Notes: generated from the letters alone by a model not told the origin. A stretch of 54,397 nt of DNA from Nocardiopsis prasina DSM 43845 (GCF_000341265.1 NZ_ANAE01000075.1:1-54397), one strand, 5' to 3'. Counted from the stretch's first letter, positions 8,198 through 15,861 are shown. A program made the numbers and translations.

Positions 8198-9511
8198 CTA
8201 AGTGGCGGGGGACCACACGGCCGGGTCGGCAGTGCCCTGCTCACCCTTGGCCATGTCCTTGACCTCGTGCTCGCCGCCCTCCTCGAAGGGCGGGAACCAC
8301 ACGAAGGGGATGCCCCTCTTGGAGGCGTACTGGATCTGCTTGCCGACCTTGGCGGTGGAGTGGAACACCTCGGTGTTGAACCCGCGCTCCCGCAGCAGCT
8401 CGCCCGTGCGCAGGGCGTCGGCGCGACGCTCGGCGTTGGGCACCACGACCATCACGTCCGTCGGGCAGACCCGGCCCGCCTCGATCCTGCCCTCCGCCAC
8501 CAGCTTGGCGAAGATACGGGTCAGGCCGATGGAGATGCCCACACCCGGCAGCCGCTTGCGGATGAACTGCCCGGCGAGGTTCTCGTACCGGCCGCCGGCG
8601 CAGATGCTGCCGTAACCGGGGTCGTCGTCGAAGGACGCCTCGTACACGGTCCCGGTGTAGTAGTCGAGGCCGCGCGCGATGGACAGGTCCGCGACCACGC
8701 TGCCCTCGGGTAGGTCGGCGAGGTCGTTCAGGACGAAGGCGAGCTCCTCCAGTCCCTCCTCCAGCAGTTCGGAGACCACACCGAGTGCGCGGACCTCCTC
8801 GACGACACCGGCACCCCTGATCCGGGCCAGAGCCAGGCAGGGGTCGATCTGCTCGGTGGTCAGGCCCTCGCCCTCAAGGATCTCGCGGACGCCGTCGTCG
8901 CCGATCTTGTGGAGCTTGTCCACGGCACGGATCACCGCGATGGGGTCCTTGACGCCGAGCCCCTCGTAGAAGCCCTGGAGCACCTTGCGGTTGTTGACGT
9001 TGAGAGTCCACGCCGGGATGTCCAGCCCGCTGAGCACCCGGTGCACGATGCGGGGCAGTTCGGCGTCGAAGTGCAGCGGCACCGAGTCCACGTTGATGAC
9101 GTCGATGTCGCACTGGGTGAACTCGCGGAAGCGGCCCTCCTGCGGACGCTCACCGCGCCAGACGCGCTGCGTCTGGTAGCGCTTGAACGGGAAGGTCAGC
9201 TCGTTGAAGTGCTGGGCGACGTACCGGGCGAAGGGCACGGTCAGGTCGAAGTGCAGACCGAGCCTGGCGTCGGAGTCGTCCTTGGCGTCGGCCTGGAGCC
9301 GGTGCAGCGTGTAGACCTCCTGGGAGGTCTCGCCCTTGGCCATCAGCACGTCCAGGTTCTCCACGGAGGGGGTCTCCACGGACGCGAAGCCGAAGGACTC
9401 GAACCCGGCGCGGATATGGTCCAGCCAACGCTGCTCCACGGCCCGGACCTGTGGGGTCCACTCGGGGAAACCGCTGATGGGAGTGGGGCGGACGACGCGC
9501 TGATCGGACAT
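8198..9511 (-). CDS. hisS: Histidine--tRNA ligase
   Basis: 437 residues. A class II aminoacyl-tRNA synthetase that charges tRNA-His. Seen in order: the motif 1 region near the N-terminus, motif 2 (RGERPQEGRFREFTQCDID), the HisRS signature GLDYYTGTVYE, motif 3 (GVGISIGLTRIF), and a C-terminal anticodon-binding domain beginning DVMVVVPN. The open frame reaches 9619, but the extra 36 residues are low-complexity and the family starts near MSDQRVVRPTPI, so ATG 9511 is used. It has only a weak ribosome site. It is transcribed in the same direction as the two LuxR regulators, but a stem-loop separates them, so it is probably its own unit. Confidence 0.93.
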   Translation of the reverse strand: MSDQRVVRPTPISGFPEWTPQVRAVEQRWLDHIRAGFESFGFASVETPSVENLDVLMAKGETSQEVYTLHRLQADAKDDSDARLGLHFDLTVPFARYVAQHFNELTFPFKRYQTQRVWRGERPQEGRFREFTQCDIDVINVDSVPLHFDAELPRIVHRVLSGLDIPAWTLNVNNRKVLQGFYEGLGVKDPIAVIRAVDKLHKIGDDGVREILEGEGLTTEQIDPCLALARIRGAGVVEEVRALGVVSELLEEGLEELAFVLNDLADLPEGSVVADLSIARGLDYYTGTVYEASFDDDPGYGSICAGGRYENLAGQFIRKRLPGVGISIGLTRIFAKLVAEGRIEAGRVCPTDVMVVVPNAERRADALRTGELLRERGFNTEVFHSTAKVGKQIQYASKRGIPFVWFPPFEEGGEHEVKDMAKGEQGTADPAVWSPAT

Positions 9512-9656
9512 GTGGGGTTCTCGGCTCCCTTGGGAGTGTGCGGCGTGTTCGGGAAGGTGCCCCTCGACCCGGGCCGCGGCCGTCGCCGCAGGGGGAGGGT
9601 GCCCGTCCATCCTACGCACCCGAGCCGCACCCCAGGGCCCGTTAAGGTGGAGTCCC

Positions 9657-9852
9657 GTCCGTGCGCCCCAGCCACAGCCGGTGTGCTGCCCTGCCCCCTC
9701 ACGGGTGTGAGCCTCGCCCGTTCACCTCACTCCTGGTGGGCTCAGCCACTGACGGTGTGGTGGCCCGGCCTACGGTGTGAGCCCCGGCCCTTCGCCTCGG
9801 CCATGGTGGCTCAGCCACAGGCGAGCCCCGCCCGTACGCCCCAGCCACAAGG
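9657..9852. repeat. Four imperfect interspersed repeats
   Basis: Units begin near 9657, 9705, 9775 and 9822. The outer two are closest to each other: GAGTCCCGTCCGTGCGCCCC and GAGCCCCGCCCGTACGCCCC, each followed by AGCCACA. The middle two share GTGTGAGCC, then a CTCAGCCAC end. They are spaced unevenly, so this is neither a CRISPR array nor a simple tandem repeat. They sit 150-340 bp upstream of the hisS start. Confidence 0.5.
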
Positions 9853-9968
9853 GGGGTGCTTTCGTTCGGTGCCGGAGAGGGTTCTGCAGGAGGAGTCGAG
9901 CCGCTAGCGAGGTACGAGCGTCAGGCGTGGACGACGACGAAGAATCCCTCTGCAAAGGCACCGAACAC

Positions 9969-10035
9969 GGGCCGAAGCGAAGCGGAGGCCCAAAGAAGTA
10001 CAGCCGAACCCCGCACCGAAGCGAAGCGGAGGTGC
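9969..10035. repeat. Twin hairpins with identical 13-nt loop and different stems
   Basis: Copy 1 is GGGCC (9969-9973), loop GAAGCGAAGCGGA, GGCCC (9987-9991). Copy 2 is GCACC (10013-10017), the same loop, GGTGC (10031-10035). Both are followed by AAAGAA. The stems differ, yet each stays fully paired, which suggests selection on structure. Starts are 44 nt apart. It may be a member of a dispersed repeat family. Confidence 0.6.
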
Positions 10036-10056
10036 AAAGAAAACACAGCAACCAGA

Positions 10057-10092
10057 CCCACCGGCCCACGTGGACGGTTGTGGGCCGGTGGG
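10057..10092. terminator. Perfect 13-bp stem-loop
   Basis: CCCACCGGCCCAC (10057-10069) pairs perfectly with GTGGGCCGGTGGG (10080-10092) around a 10-nt loop. Read on the minus strand, it is followed by a T-rich stretch including TTTTCTTT, so it would work as a terminator in that direction. No gene is recognised feeding into it. It lies just 21 bp past the twin hairpins. Confidence 0.5.
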
Positions 10093-10376
10093 GCTGTGGG
10101 CGCCCGTGGGTGGGGTGTGCGGCCGGGCCGACGTCGAAGAGCGAGACGTCGGTGTCGGTCGTGCGCCCCTGGGCGCCGCCAGGGTCCCGTGGTGGTCACG
10201 TCCTCGTGCCAGGAGGTCGTTGCGACCGCGCTCAGGCGGGTGCCCTGCTCTCCACCGTAGATGGCGGGGCCGGTGCCGGACAGGGATTGGCGCGGCCGAA
10301 AGCGGCCGAAAATGGCCTCTCACAATGTCGTAAAGTCGACCTGCCGGGGTACAGGAGTGTGCTTGTCTGACTACGG

Positions 10377-10394
10377 TCCGTCGGACACGACGGA
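10377..10394. promoter_or_regulatory. Dyad upstream of the CvnD-like gene
   Basis: TCCGTCG-GACA-CGACGGA is a perfect 7-bp inverted repeat about 250 bp upstream of the G-protein start. Its size suits an operator. Function is inference. Confidence 0.3.
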
Positions 10395-10645
10395 CTCCTC
10401 GCCACGAGGTGGACATCCGCCCTCGGGGCCCTTCTGCTGCGTTTCGACCCGCATGGGCGTGGTGGCCGGGGATGTGACGTCTTCCCCCACTGTGCCGAAA
10501 CCCCGGATTCCAGTGCTGTCCGGTGTTAAGTTCCAGTAGCGGCTGTTTCCCGTGAAGGTTCGGAACCGGGATCGCCGCGCCCCTCCAGCCCGGGTCGTGT
10601 GCGCCGTCCGTCCGTGCAGGCCCGGCACTCTCGCTAGGACTAACA

Positions 10646-11263
10646 GTGATCCACTCAGCTAACAGTACGAACAACGTCCACGCACCCAGTGAGCTGTCCA
10701 CCAAGATCATCATCGCCGGGGGCTTCGGGGTCGGCAAGACCACGTTCGTCGGGGCTGTGTCGGAGATCCCCCCGGTCCGCACCGAGGCCGCCGTGACCGC
10801 GGCCAGCGCTGGTGTGGACGACCTCTCGCACACCCCGGACAAGACCAGCACCACGGTCGCCATGGACTTCGGTCGCATCTCCCTGGACACTGACCTGACC
10901 CTGTTCCTGTTCGGTACGCCTGGCCAGCAGCGCTTCTGGTTCATGTGGGACGACCTCGTCCGGGGCGCCCTGGGCGCGGTGATCCTCGCGGACACCCGGC
11001 GCCTGGAGGACACCTTCCAGGCCCTGGACTACTTCGAGCGGCAGTACCGGCTGCCCTTCGTCGTGGCGGTCAACGAGTTCGATCCCGAGGCCGCCTACAG
11101 CGCCGACGAGTTGCGCGACGCCCTCGACCTGACCCCCGACGTGCCCGTGGTCTACTGCGATGCGCGCGACCGCAGGTCCGTGGTCAAGGTCCTGGTCACC
11201 CTCGTCAAGCACGGGATGGCCCTGGAAGCGCGTCAGCGCCACCAGCGCCAGCTCGTGAACTGA
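10646..11263 (+). CDS. CvnD-like small GTP-binding protein
   Basis: 205 residues. A Ras-like G domain of the actinobacterial conservon type: P-loop GGFGVGKT (residues 25-32), a switch II-like FGTPGQQRFWFMW, and AVNEFD in the place of NKxD. In known conservons this protein works with a CvnA sensor kinase, a CvnB roadblock protein and a CvnC DUF742 protein at the membrane. None of those lies beside it, so this is a solitary copy. GTG 10646 has AGGA seven bases upstream. The word TAACAGT occurs twice around the start (10641 and 10660). The gene is followed after 115 bp by secA2 on the same strand. Confidence 0.88.
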   Translation: MIHSANSTNNVHAPSELSTKIIIAGGFGVGKTTFVGAVSEIPPVRTEAAVTAASAGVDDLSHTPDKTSTTVAMDFGRISLDTDLTLFLFGTPGQQRFWFMWDDLVRGALGAVILADTRRLEDTFQALDYFERQYRLPFVVAVNEFDPEAAYSADELRDALDLTPDVPVVYCDARDRRSVVKVLVTLVKHGMALEARQRHQRQLVN

Positions 11264-11378
11264 CCGGACCCGTCCGGGGTTCCCCACGAGTCGCTGGTCC
11301 AGGGCGTTCTGTCCCCGTTGGAGCCGACAAGCTGGTACCCGAGAGGAACCATTCGCTTGTGTCCGGCGTTACCCTGGC

Positions 11379-13700
11379 GTGGTGTTCGGACGAATGGCGG
11401 AAAGCGTCCGCCGCCTACTGGGCAAGCCCGGTGCGGTGGACCTGCGGCCCTATACCAAGCTCCTGCCGGCGATCGAGGCCGAAGAGGAGGGTCTGCGAGA
11501 ACTCAGCGATGGCGAGCTGACGGAGAAGGCCATCGACCTCGGCTACGCCGAGCTTCCCTACTCCCAGAGTGACCTCGTGAGTCTGTGCGCGGTCGGCCGC
11601 GAGGCCGCCCGGCGCACCCTCGACGAGCGCCCCTTCGACGTGCAGCTGCTCGGTGTGATGGCCCTCCTCGACGGCCACGTCTCCGAGATGGCCACCGGTG
11701 AGGGCAAGACCCTCGCCGGTACCCTCGCCGCTGCCGGGTTCGCCCTGCGCGGCAAGCGGGTCCACGTCCTCAGCGTCAACGACTACCTCGCCCGGCGTGA
11801 CGCCGAGTGGATGGGGCCCCTCTACGCCATGCTCGGAGTCACGGTCGGCTCCGTCAGCGAGGAGTCCACCGTCGACGAGCGCAAGGAGGCCTACGGCTGC
11901 GACGTCACGTACGCGGCCGTCAGCGAGCTCGGCTTCGACGTGCTGCGCGACCGCATGGTGACCGACGTCGACGACCGTGTGGTGCCCGAACCCCACGTCG
12001 CCATCATCGACGAGGCGGACTCCGTGCTCGTCGACGAGGCCCGTGTCCCCCTGGTCCTGGCCGGTGCGGCCGAGGCCGTGGCCGCCGACGTCGAGATGGC
12101 CGACGTCGTACGGGGCCTCAAGCCGCGCCTGCACTACGAGGTCGACGGCGAGGGGCGCAACGTCCAGCTCACCGACGCCGGTATCGACGCGGTCGAGAAG
12201 TCCCTGGGCGGCGTCGACCTGTACTCCGAGGACGACACCTCGGTGCTGCCCCAGGTCAACCTGGCCCTGCACGCGCACGTGCTGCTCCAGCGCGACGTGC
12301 ACTACGTGGTGCGCGACGGCGAGGTGCGGCTGATCAACGAGTCCCGCGGTCGGATCGCCCTCCTCCAGCGCTGGCCCGACGGCCTCCAGGCGGCGGTCGA
12401 GGCCAAGGAGAAGGTCGCGGTCAGCGAGACCGGCGAGGTGCTGGACTCGATCACGGTTCAGTCCCTGGTCCTGCGCTACCCCACGCTGGCCGGGATGACC
12501 GGTACCGCCATGAGCGTCGCCGAGCAGCTGCGCGAGTTCTACGAGCTCGAGGTGGCGGTCGTGCCCTCCAACAAGCCGAACGTCCGCGATGACCACGGCA
12601 CGCTCCTGTTCGCCACCCGTGAGGAGAAGGAGGACGCCCTCGTCGCCAAGGTGGAGGAGATCCACCGGACGGGGCGCCCGATCCTGATCGGCACGCAGGA
12701 CGTCGCCGAATCCGAACTGCTCGCGGACCGGCTGCGCCAGGCCGGTCTGGAGAGCGTGGTCCTCAACGCCAAGAACGACGCGGACGAGGCCTCCATCATC
12801 GCCGAGGCCGGCACCCACGGTGCGATCACCGTCTCCACCCAGATGGCCGGGCGCGGTACCGACATCCGGCTGGGCGGCAGTGACATGACCGACCGCGACC
12901 GGGTGGTGGAGACCGGTGGTCTGTTCGTCATGGGCTTCGGCCGCTACCCCAGCAGCCGGCTGGACGGCCAGCTGCGCGGGCGGGCCGGGCGTCAGGGCGA
13001 CCCCGGCGACTCCATCTTCTTCGTCAGCATGGACGACGACCTGTTGGTGAACCACGCCCCCGAGACCACCGGCTACAAGACCACCGCTGACGGTGAGATC
13101 ACCGACGAGGGCTGGCTGGCCATGGTCGACCACGCCCAGCGGGTGTCCGAGGGCCAGCTGCTGGAGGTGCACCGCAACACCTGGCGCTACAACAAGCTCA
13201 TCGACGTGCAGCGCGAGGTGGTCCTGGAGCACCGGGAGCTGGTCCTGACCGGCGGGCAGGGGGACCGGCACGTCGCGGCGGACCGTAAGGAGCGCCACGA
13301 CGAGCTGGTGGAGGAGCTGGACGCCGACGAGGTCGCCAGCGCCGCCAAGCTCATCACGCTCTACCACCTGGACCGGGGGTGGACCGACCACAACGCGTTC
13401 CTCTCGGAACTGCGCGAGGGCATCCACCTGAGGTACCTGGGACGGCGCGACCCGCTCGACGAGTTCAACCGCGAGGCGGTCCCGGTCTTCAAGGGCTTCC
13501 TGGACGAGGCCCGGGCCCGTGCCGCCGACAGCTTCGAGGAGCTGGAGGTGGTGGACGGTGAGCTGGACGTGAGCTCGGTCGGCGTGAAGCGTCCGTCGAT
13601 GACCTGGACCTACATGGTGCACGACCACCCGTTCAGTTCGGCTTTGGAGACGCTCGTGGGCAGGCTCAAGGGCGGTCGGGGTACGTCGAGCGGTGACTGA
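11379..13700 (+). CDS. secA2: Accessory Sec translocase ATPase SecA2
   Basis: 773 residues. The protein has the SecA layout: nucleotide-binding domain 1 with EMATGEGKT (around residues 103-111), NDYLARRDAEWM, DEAD-type IIDEADSVLVDEAR (about 209-222), the preprotein cross-linking region, and domain 2 with TQMAGRGTDIRLGG and QLRGRAGRQGDPGDS. It is shorter than the housekeeping SecA (about 900 residues), lacks the C-terminal zinc/SecB-binding tail and has a reduced helical scaffold, all typical of SecA2. SecA2 exports a small set of proteins through SecYEG in actinobacteria. Starts at GTG 11379, GTG 11382 and ATG 11394 are all possible; none has a strong ribosome site. A strong terminator follows. 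Confidence 0.9.
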   Translation: MVFGRMAESVRRLLGKPGAVDLRPYTKLLPAIEAEEEGLRELSDGELTEKAIDLGYAELPYSQSDLVSLCAVGREAARRTLDERPFDVQLLGVMALLDGHVSEMATGEGKTLAGTLAAAGFALRGKRVHVLSVNDYLARRDAEWMGPLYAMLGVTVGSVSEESTVDERKEAYGCDVTYAAVSELGFDVLRDRMVTDVDDRVVPEPHVAIIDEADSVLVDEARVPLVLAGAAEAVAADVEMADVVRGLKPRLHYEVDGEGRNVQLTDAGIDAVEKSLGGVDLYSEDDTSVLPQVNLALHAHVLLQRDVHYVVRDGEVRLINESRGRIALLQRWPDGLQAAVEAKEKVAVSETGEVLDSITVQSLVLRYPTLAGMTGTAMSVAEQLREFYELEVAVVPSNKPNVRDDHGTLLFATREEKEDALVAKVEEIHRTGRPILIGTQDVAESELLADRLRQAGLESVVLNAKNDADEASIIAEAGTHGAITVSTQMAGRGTDIRLGGSDMTDRDRVVETGGLFVMGFGRYPSSRLDGQLRGRAGRQGDPGDSIFFVSMDDDLLVNHAPETTGYKTTADGEITDEGWLAMVDHAQRVSEGQLLEVHRNTWRYNKLIDVQREVVLEHRELVLTGGQGDRHVAADRKERHDELVEELDADEVASAAKLITLYHLDRGWTDHNAFLSELREGIHLRYLGRRDPLDEFNREAVPVFKGFLDEARARAADSFEELEVVDGELDVSSVGVKRPSMTWTYMVHDHPFSSALETLVGRLKGGRGTSSGD

Positions 13701-13722
13701 ATAATTCGCACAACCGCCACTC

Positions 13723-13764
13723 GCGCGGGTCGGGACCAAAGTCCCGGCCCGCGCATTACTTTTG
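13723..13764 (+). terminator. Rho-independent terminator after secA2
   Basis: A 14-bp stem with one G-U pair (13723-13736 with 13741-13754) closes a CAAA loop and is followed by ATTACTTTTGT. It starts 22 bp past the secA2 stop. Confidence 0.85.
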
Positions 13765-13832
13765 TCGGCTAGTCTGCTGAAGCGCTAATCAAACCCGTCG
13801 GTTCCCTGTTTAATTGGTGGACGCGGGTTAAA

Positions 13833-14150
13833 ATGGATGCGTTTTCCAGGTTATTCGAGACGGTTGGGACTGAATCCACGGTGGTCCACGAGATCGGCGC
13901 GCAGGAGAAGATCAGTTACGGGCGCAACGACCGCTTCGCCGGCGGGCCCGTCGGCGGCGGTAGCTTCTGGACCGACGACGACGGTCAGCCGGTCGCCAAG
14001 ATCGGCGGCCCGAAGGAGTGGCGGCCCACGCCCATGATCGACGTCCGCGTCAATGACGTGTTCAGTGTCGGTGGCCAGGCGTGGCGGGTGACGGAAATCG
14101 TCGACGCCGATTCGCCGAGTGCGTATCTGCTGGCCACACGGATTAGCTGA
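13833..14150 (+). CDS. Hypothetical small protein
   Basis: 105 residues, family not recognised. It is acidic and glycine-rich, with no signal peptide or membrane segment, so it is probably cytoplasmic. Its second half has an alternating beta-strand look (PMIDVRVNDVFSVGGQAWRV, then a short strand at the C-terminus), suggesting a small beta domain. ATG 13833 lies in a locally A/T-rich stretch with only a weak ribosome site. Terminators on both sides (13723-13764 and 14156-14185) make it a single-gene unit. Confidence 0.7.
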   Translation: MDAFSRLFETVGTESTVVHEIGAQEKISYGRNDRFAGGPVGGGSFWTDDDGQPVAKIGGPKEWRPTPMIDVRVNDVFSVGGQAWRVTEIVDADSPSAYLLATRIS

Positions 14151-14155
14151 GGTCA

Positions 14156-14185
14156 CTCCCCGGGCAGGTCTCGGGGAGGTTTTCT
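14156..14185 (+). terminator. Terminator after the hypothetical gene
   Basis: CTCCCCG (14156-14162) pairs with CGGGGAG (14172-14178) across a 9-nt loop, followed by GTTTTCTT. It starts six bases after the stop codon of the 13833-14150 gene. Confidence 0.8.
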
Positions 14186-14189
14186 TCTG

Positions 14190-14285
14190 GCCCTCGTCGG
14201 AATCTCCGACCGCCGCGACCGTTCTGTTGGTCGCGGGGGAACGTTTCCTGTTTCGGTTTTGCCGACGAGGGCTTCTTTGTTTGTC
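14190..14285 (+). ncRNA. Candidate branched structured RNA
   Basis: An 11-bp perfect outer stem (GCCCTCGTCGG 14190-14200 with CCGACGAGGGC 14262-14272) encloses an 8-bp hairpin (CCGCGACC 14213-14220, GGTCGCGG 14229-14236) and a small GGAA/TTCC hairpin (14238-14248). A T-rich tail (TTCTTTGTTTGTCC) follows. This forms a plausible three-way junction with a terminator-like end, directly after the terminator of the upstream gene. The base pairing is seen in the sequence; that it is a stable RNA with a function is inference. It could also be a second terminator. Confidence 0.45.
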
Positions 14286-15007
14286 CTTATCTGGATTTCT
14301 CGTGTGCCGGGGTGTTCGCGCACGTGTGCGACGGTCCGGTGGCACTGAGTTATCGCAGGTCGGCGCTGGTGCGTGGGGAATCCCCCCGGTGGTAATCGAG
14401 ACATTCCGGTTACCCGAAGGGGGGTGGTCGCGTGACCGGTGCATCGTTAACGTTTGTGATGCAGGCGCGCCCCGGAGCGTGTGGGAGGGTTCGTCGTCCA
14501 CCAGGGGTACGGGTGGTCGCGCCGGACACCGTCGGACCCAGGGGCTGTCCCCCGCCCCTGGGCCTGGCTCGCTCCCCGGGCCGCGTCGCCCCGGCCGCCC
14601 CTAGCGGGTCCCGCTCGGCACCTCCCCCTCCCTTCCTCCCTTCCTCCCTTCCTCCCTTCCTCCCTTCCTTCTTCTCGTTCTCATCTGCGTGCCCTCCCTC
14701 GGGCCGCGCGGTGCCCGGACGGGGTGAGTGGATCAGGTTGCAGGGGTCCAGTCGCGTCCGCGACGGTCCTCTGCTGTGATGCACGCAGGATCTTTCGGTC
14801 AAACCGAGCGGCGTTCTGGTCTTGCGGTAGAACGAGTTCCAGTATTAGCCTCTGGGTGTGCCTCGCTCGGCGGGGTGCCCGACAGTTCGGTCGTGGGGCG
14901 CTCCCGACGGCAGGTGAACGACCGTCGCCCGTCGAAGTCGGATCGCGCCCCGGCCTCGGCGGGCGTCGTCCGTTCCCCGGGGGAGTCGTGTGCGGGTGCC
15001 GGTGGGG
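14286..15007. other. Convergent gene-free region
   Basis: This stretch lies between the ends of a plus-strand and a minus-strand gene, and no open frame in it looks real. It holds a pyrimidine tract (14621-14676) and the small dyad TCGGT-CAA-ACCGA (14795-14807). I see no tRNA or mobile-element ends. Confidence 0.5.
14621..14676 (+). repeat. 56-nt pure pyrimidine tract with five octamer repeats
   Basis: All 56 bases from 14621 to 14676 are C or T. Bases 14630-14669 are five perfect tandem copies of CCCTTCCT. The opposite strand is a pure purine tract. Such tracts can form triplex (H-DNA) structures and vary in copy number by slippage. Confidence 0.9.
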
Positions 15008-15349
15008 TCAGCCGAGGAGACGGGAGATCTCGGCGAAGGTCGGGCAGGGCCAGGGCAGGCGGCACCCCTGGCAGCGTGGATCGTCGCCTTCGTCGGGCCT
15101 GTGCAGGCCGAGCAGGTCCACGCAGACCCCGGCCAGGGCGGAGACCTCGTTGCGCGCGTTGGCGTAGAAGGCGACGTCGTTGATCCGTGCCAGGGCGCTG
15201 TCGGAGCGGGCGTCGGGGAGCCCGACGGTATCCGGCTCCCAGGGCACCGCCCGGTCGGAGCGCTCCAGTATGCCCTCCACACACCGGAGCAGCCTGGCGT
15301 GTTCGGAGGTGTGGACACTCCCTGTCGCTGGTCTCGTGAACGGCGGCAT
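15008..15349 (-). CDS. Hypothetical protein with C-terminal Cys cluster
   Basis: 113 residues. The C-terminus reads CQGCRLPWPCPT, a C-x2-C-x5-C cluster preceded by LLGLHRPDEGDDPR. This ending recurs in small actinobacterial and phage proteins and looks like a metal-binding knuckle. The middle is a helical stretch (INDVAFYANARNEVSALAGV). The frame is open to 15559, but ATG 15349 has GGGGGC eight bases upstream and gives a normal N-terminus. ATG 15388 is the alternative. The function is unknown. It is the last of four minus-strand genes that begin with the spermidine-synthase-like gene. Confidence 0.65.
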   Translation of the reverse strand: MPPFTRPATGSVHTSEHARLLRCVEGILERSDRAVPWEPDTVGLPDARSDSALARINDVAFYANARNEVSALAGVCVDLLGLHRPDEGDDPRCQGCRLPWPCPTFAEISRLLG

Positions 15350-15583
15350 CGCTGATCGCCCCCAACGGGTGGATACGCAGCGGCTCATCCCCCAAGGAAA
15401 AGCACTGTGACATAGCGTACACATCTCGTCGCGTATTGTCGCGACTTGGGGGTGTGGGCCGCCCTGGGAGCGTGGCCGCCAGACCAGGGGAGATGGGGGG
15501 CGCGGGCTGCCCCCAAGGGGAGGGACAGCCCGCAGGTCGGGGGAGGGGACCCGTCGCACGAGCGGGCCCCGCCTGGGAACCGG

Positions 15584-15697
15584 TCAGCCGCAGCCGCCGC
15601 TACAGCCGCAGGAGCCACCGTTCTGGCACCCGCAGCCGCAGCTCGATCCGCAGCCGCATCCGCTCAGGCCCGGCGGTCTGGTCAGGGGGTCGGTCAC
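15584..15697 (-). CDS. Cys/Gly-rich 37-residue peptide
   Basis: A very short gene. GTG 15697-15695 is preceded by an excellent ribosome site (GAGGAGGG, ending four bases before the start), and it ends at TGA 15584-15586. The product begins MTDPLTRPPGLSG and then has eight cysteines in 24 residues: GCGCGSSCGCGC, QNGGS, then CGCSGGCG. The repeated C-x-C pairs resemble metallothionein-like metal binders. A leader-plus-core layout would also suit a ribosomally made, modified peptide. No signal peptide is seen. It lies between the CxxC protein gene and the disrupted membrane-protein gene on the same strand. The ribosome site and composition make it a convincing gene; its role is unknown. Confidence 0.72.
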   Translation of the reverse strand: MTDPLTRPPGLSGCGCGSSCGCGCQNGGSCGCSGGCG

Positions 15698-15861
15698 AGT
15701 CCCTCCTCAAGGGCTCGACACCGTCACCCGTGCGCGATCGCACCCGGTCCGGAACGGACCCGGCGCCACGGGCGAGTTTCCCGCCCCAGGAAGTGCCCGC
15801 TGCCCGGCTTTTCCAATCGAAGACGGGAACCTTGCCCTTCCATGACCGAGGGACGCCGCGC

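Larger units (their letters stand above)
9512..10645. other. 1.1-kb gene-free region with repeats and hairpins
   Basis: No open frame here looks like a protein in composition or start context. The region lies upstream of both divergent neighbours, hisS and the CvnD-like gene. It contains four imperfect GAGCCCCG...CAGCCAC repeats (9657-9852), a pair of hairpins with an identical loop (9969-10035), a 13-bp perfect stem (10057-10092), and a 7-bp dyad (10377-10394). Promoters for hisS and the CvnD-like gene must lie at its two ends. The middle may encode a non-coding RNA or be repeat debris. Confidence 0.55.

Noticed and set aside
9657-10035. A CRISPR array
   Set aside because: Repeats are imperfect, unevenly spaced and few, and no cas genes are nearby.
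9904-11013. A 369-codon minus-strand frame across the gene-free region and the CvnD gene
   Set aside because: Runs antisense through a clear G protein and through the twin hairpins, giving repeated LRFASxR peptides that are translated repeat DNA.
11415-13739. A 774-codon open frame antisense to secA2
   Set aside because: A shadow of secA2, rich in His/Gln/Leu as antisense frames are here, and with no start context.
14410-14802. A 130-codon minus-strand frame over the pyrimidine tract
   Set aside because: Composed of low-complexity Glu/Gly/Arg/Lys from the octamer repeat and has no ribosome site.
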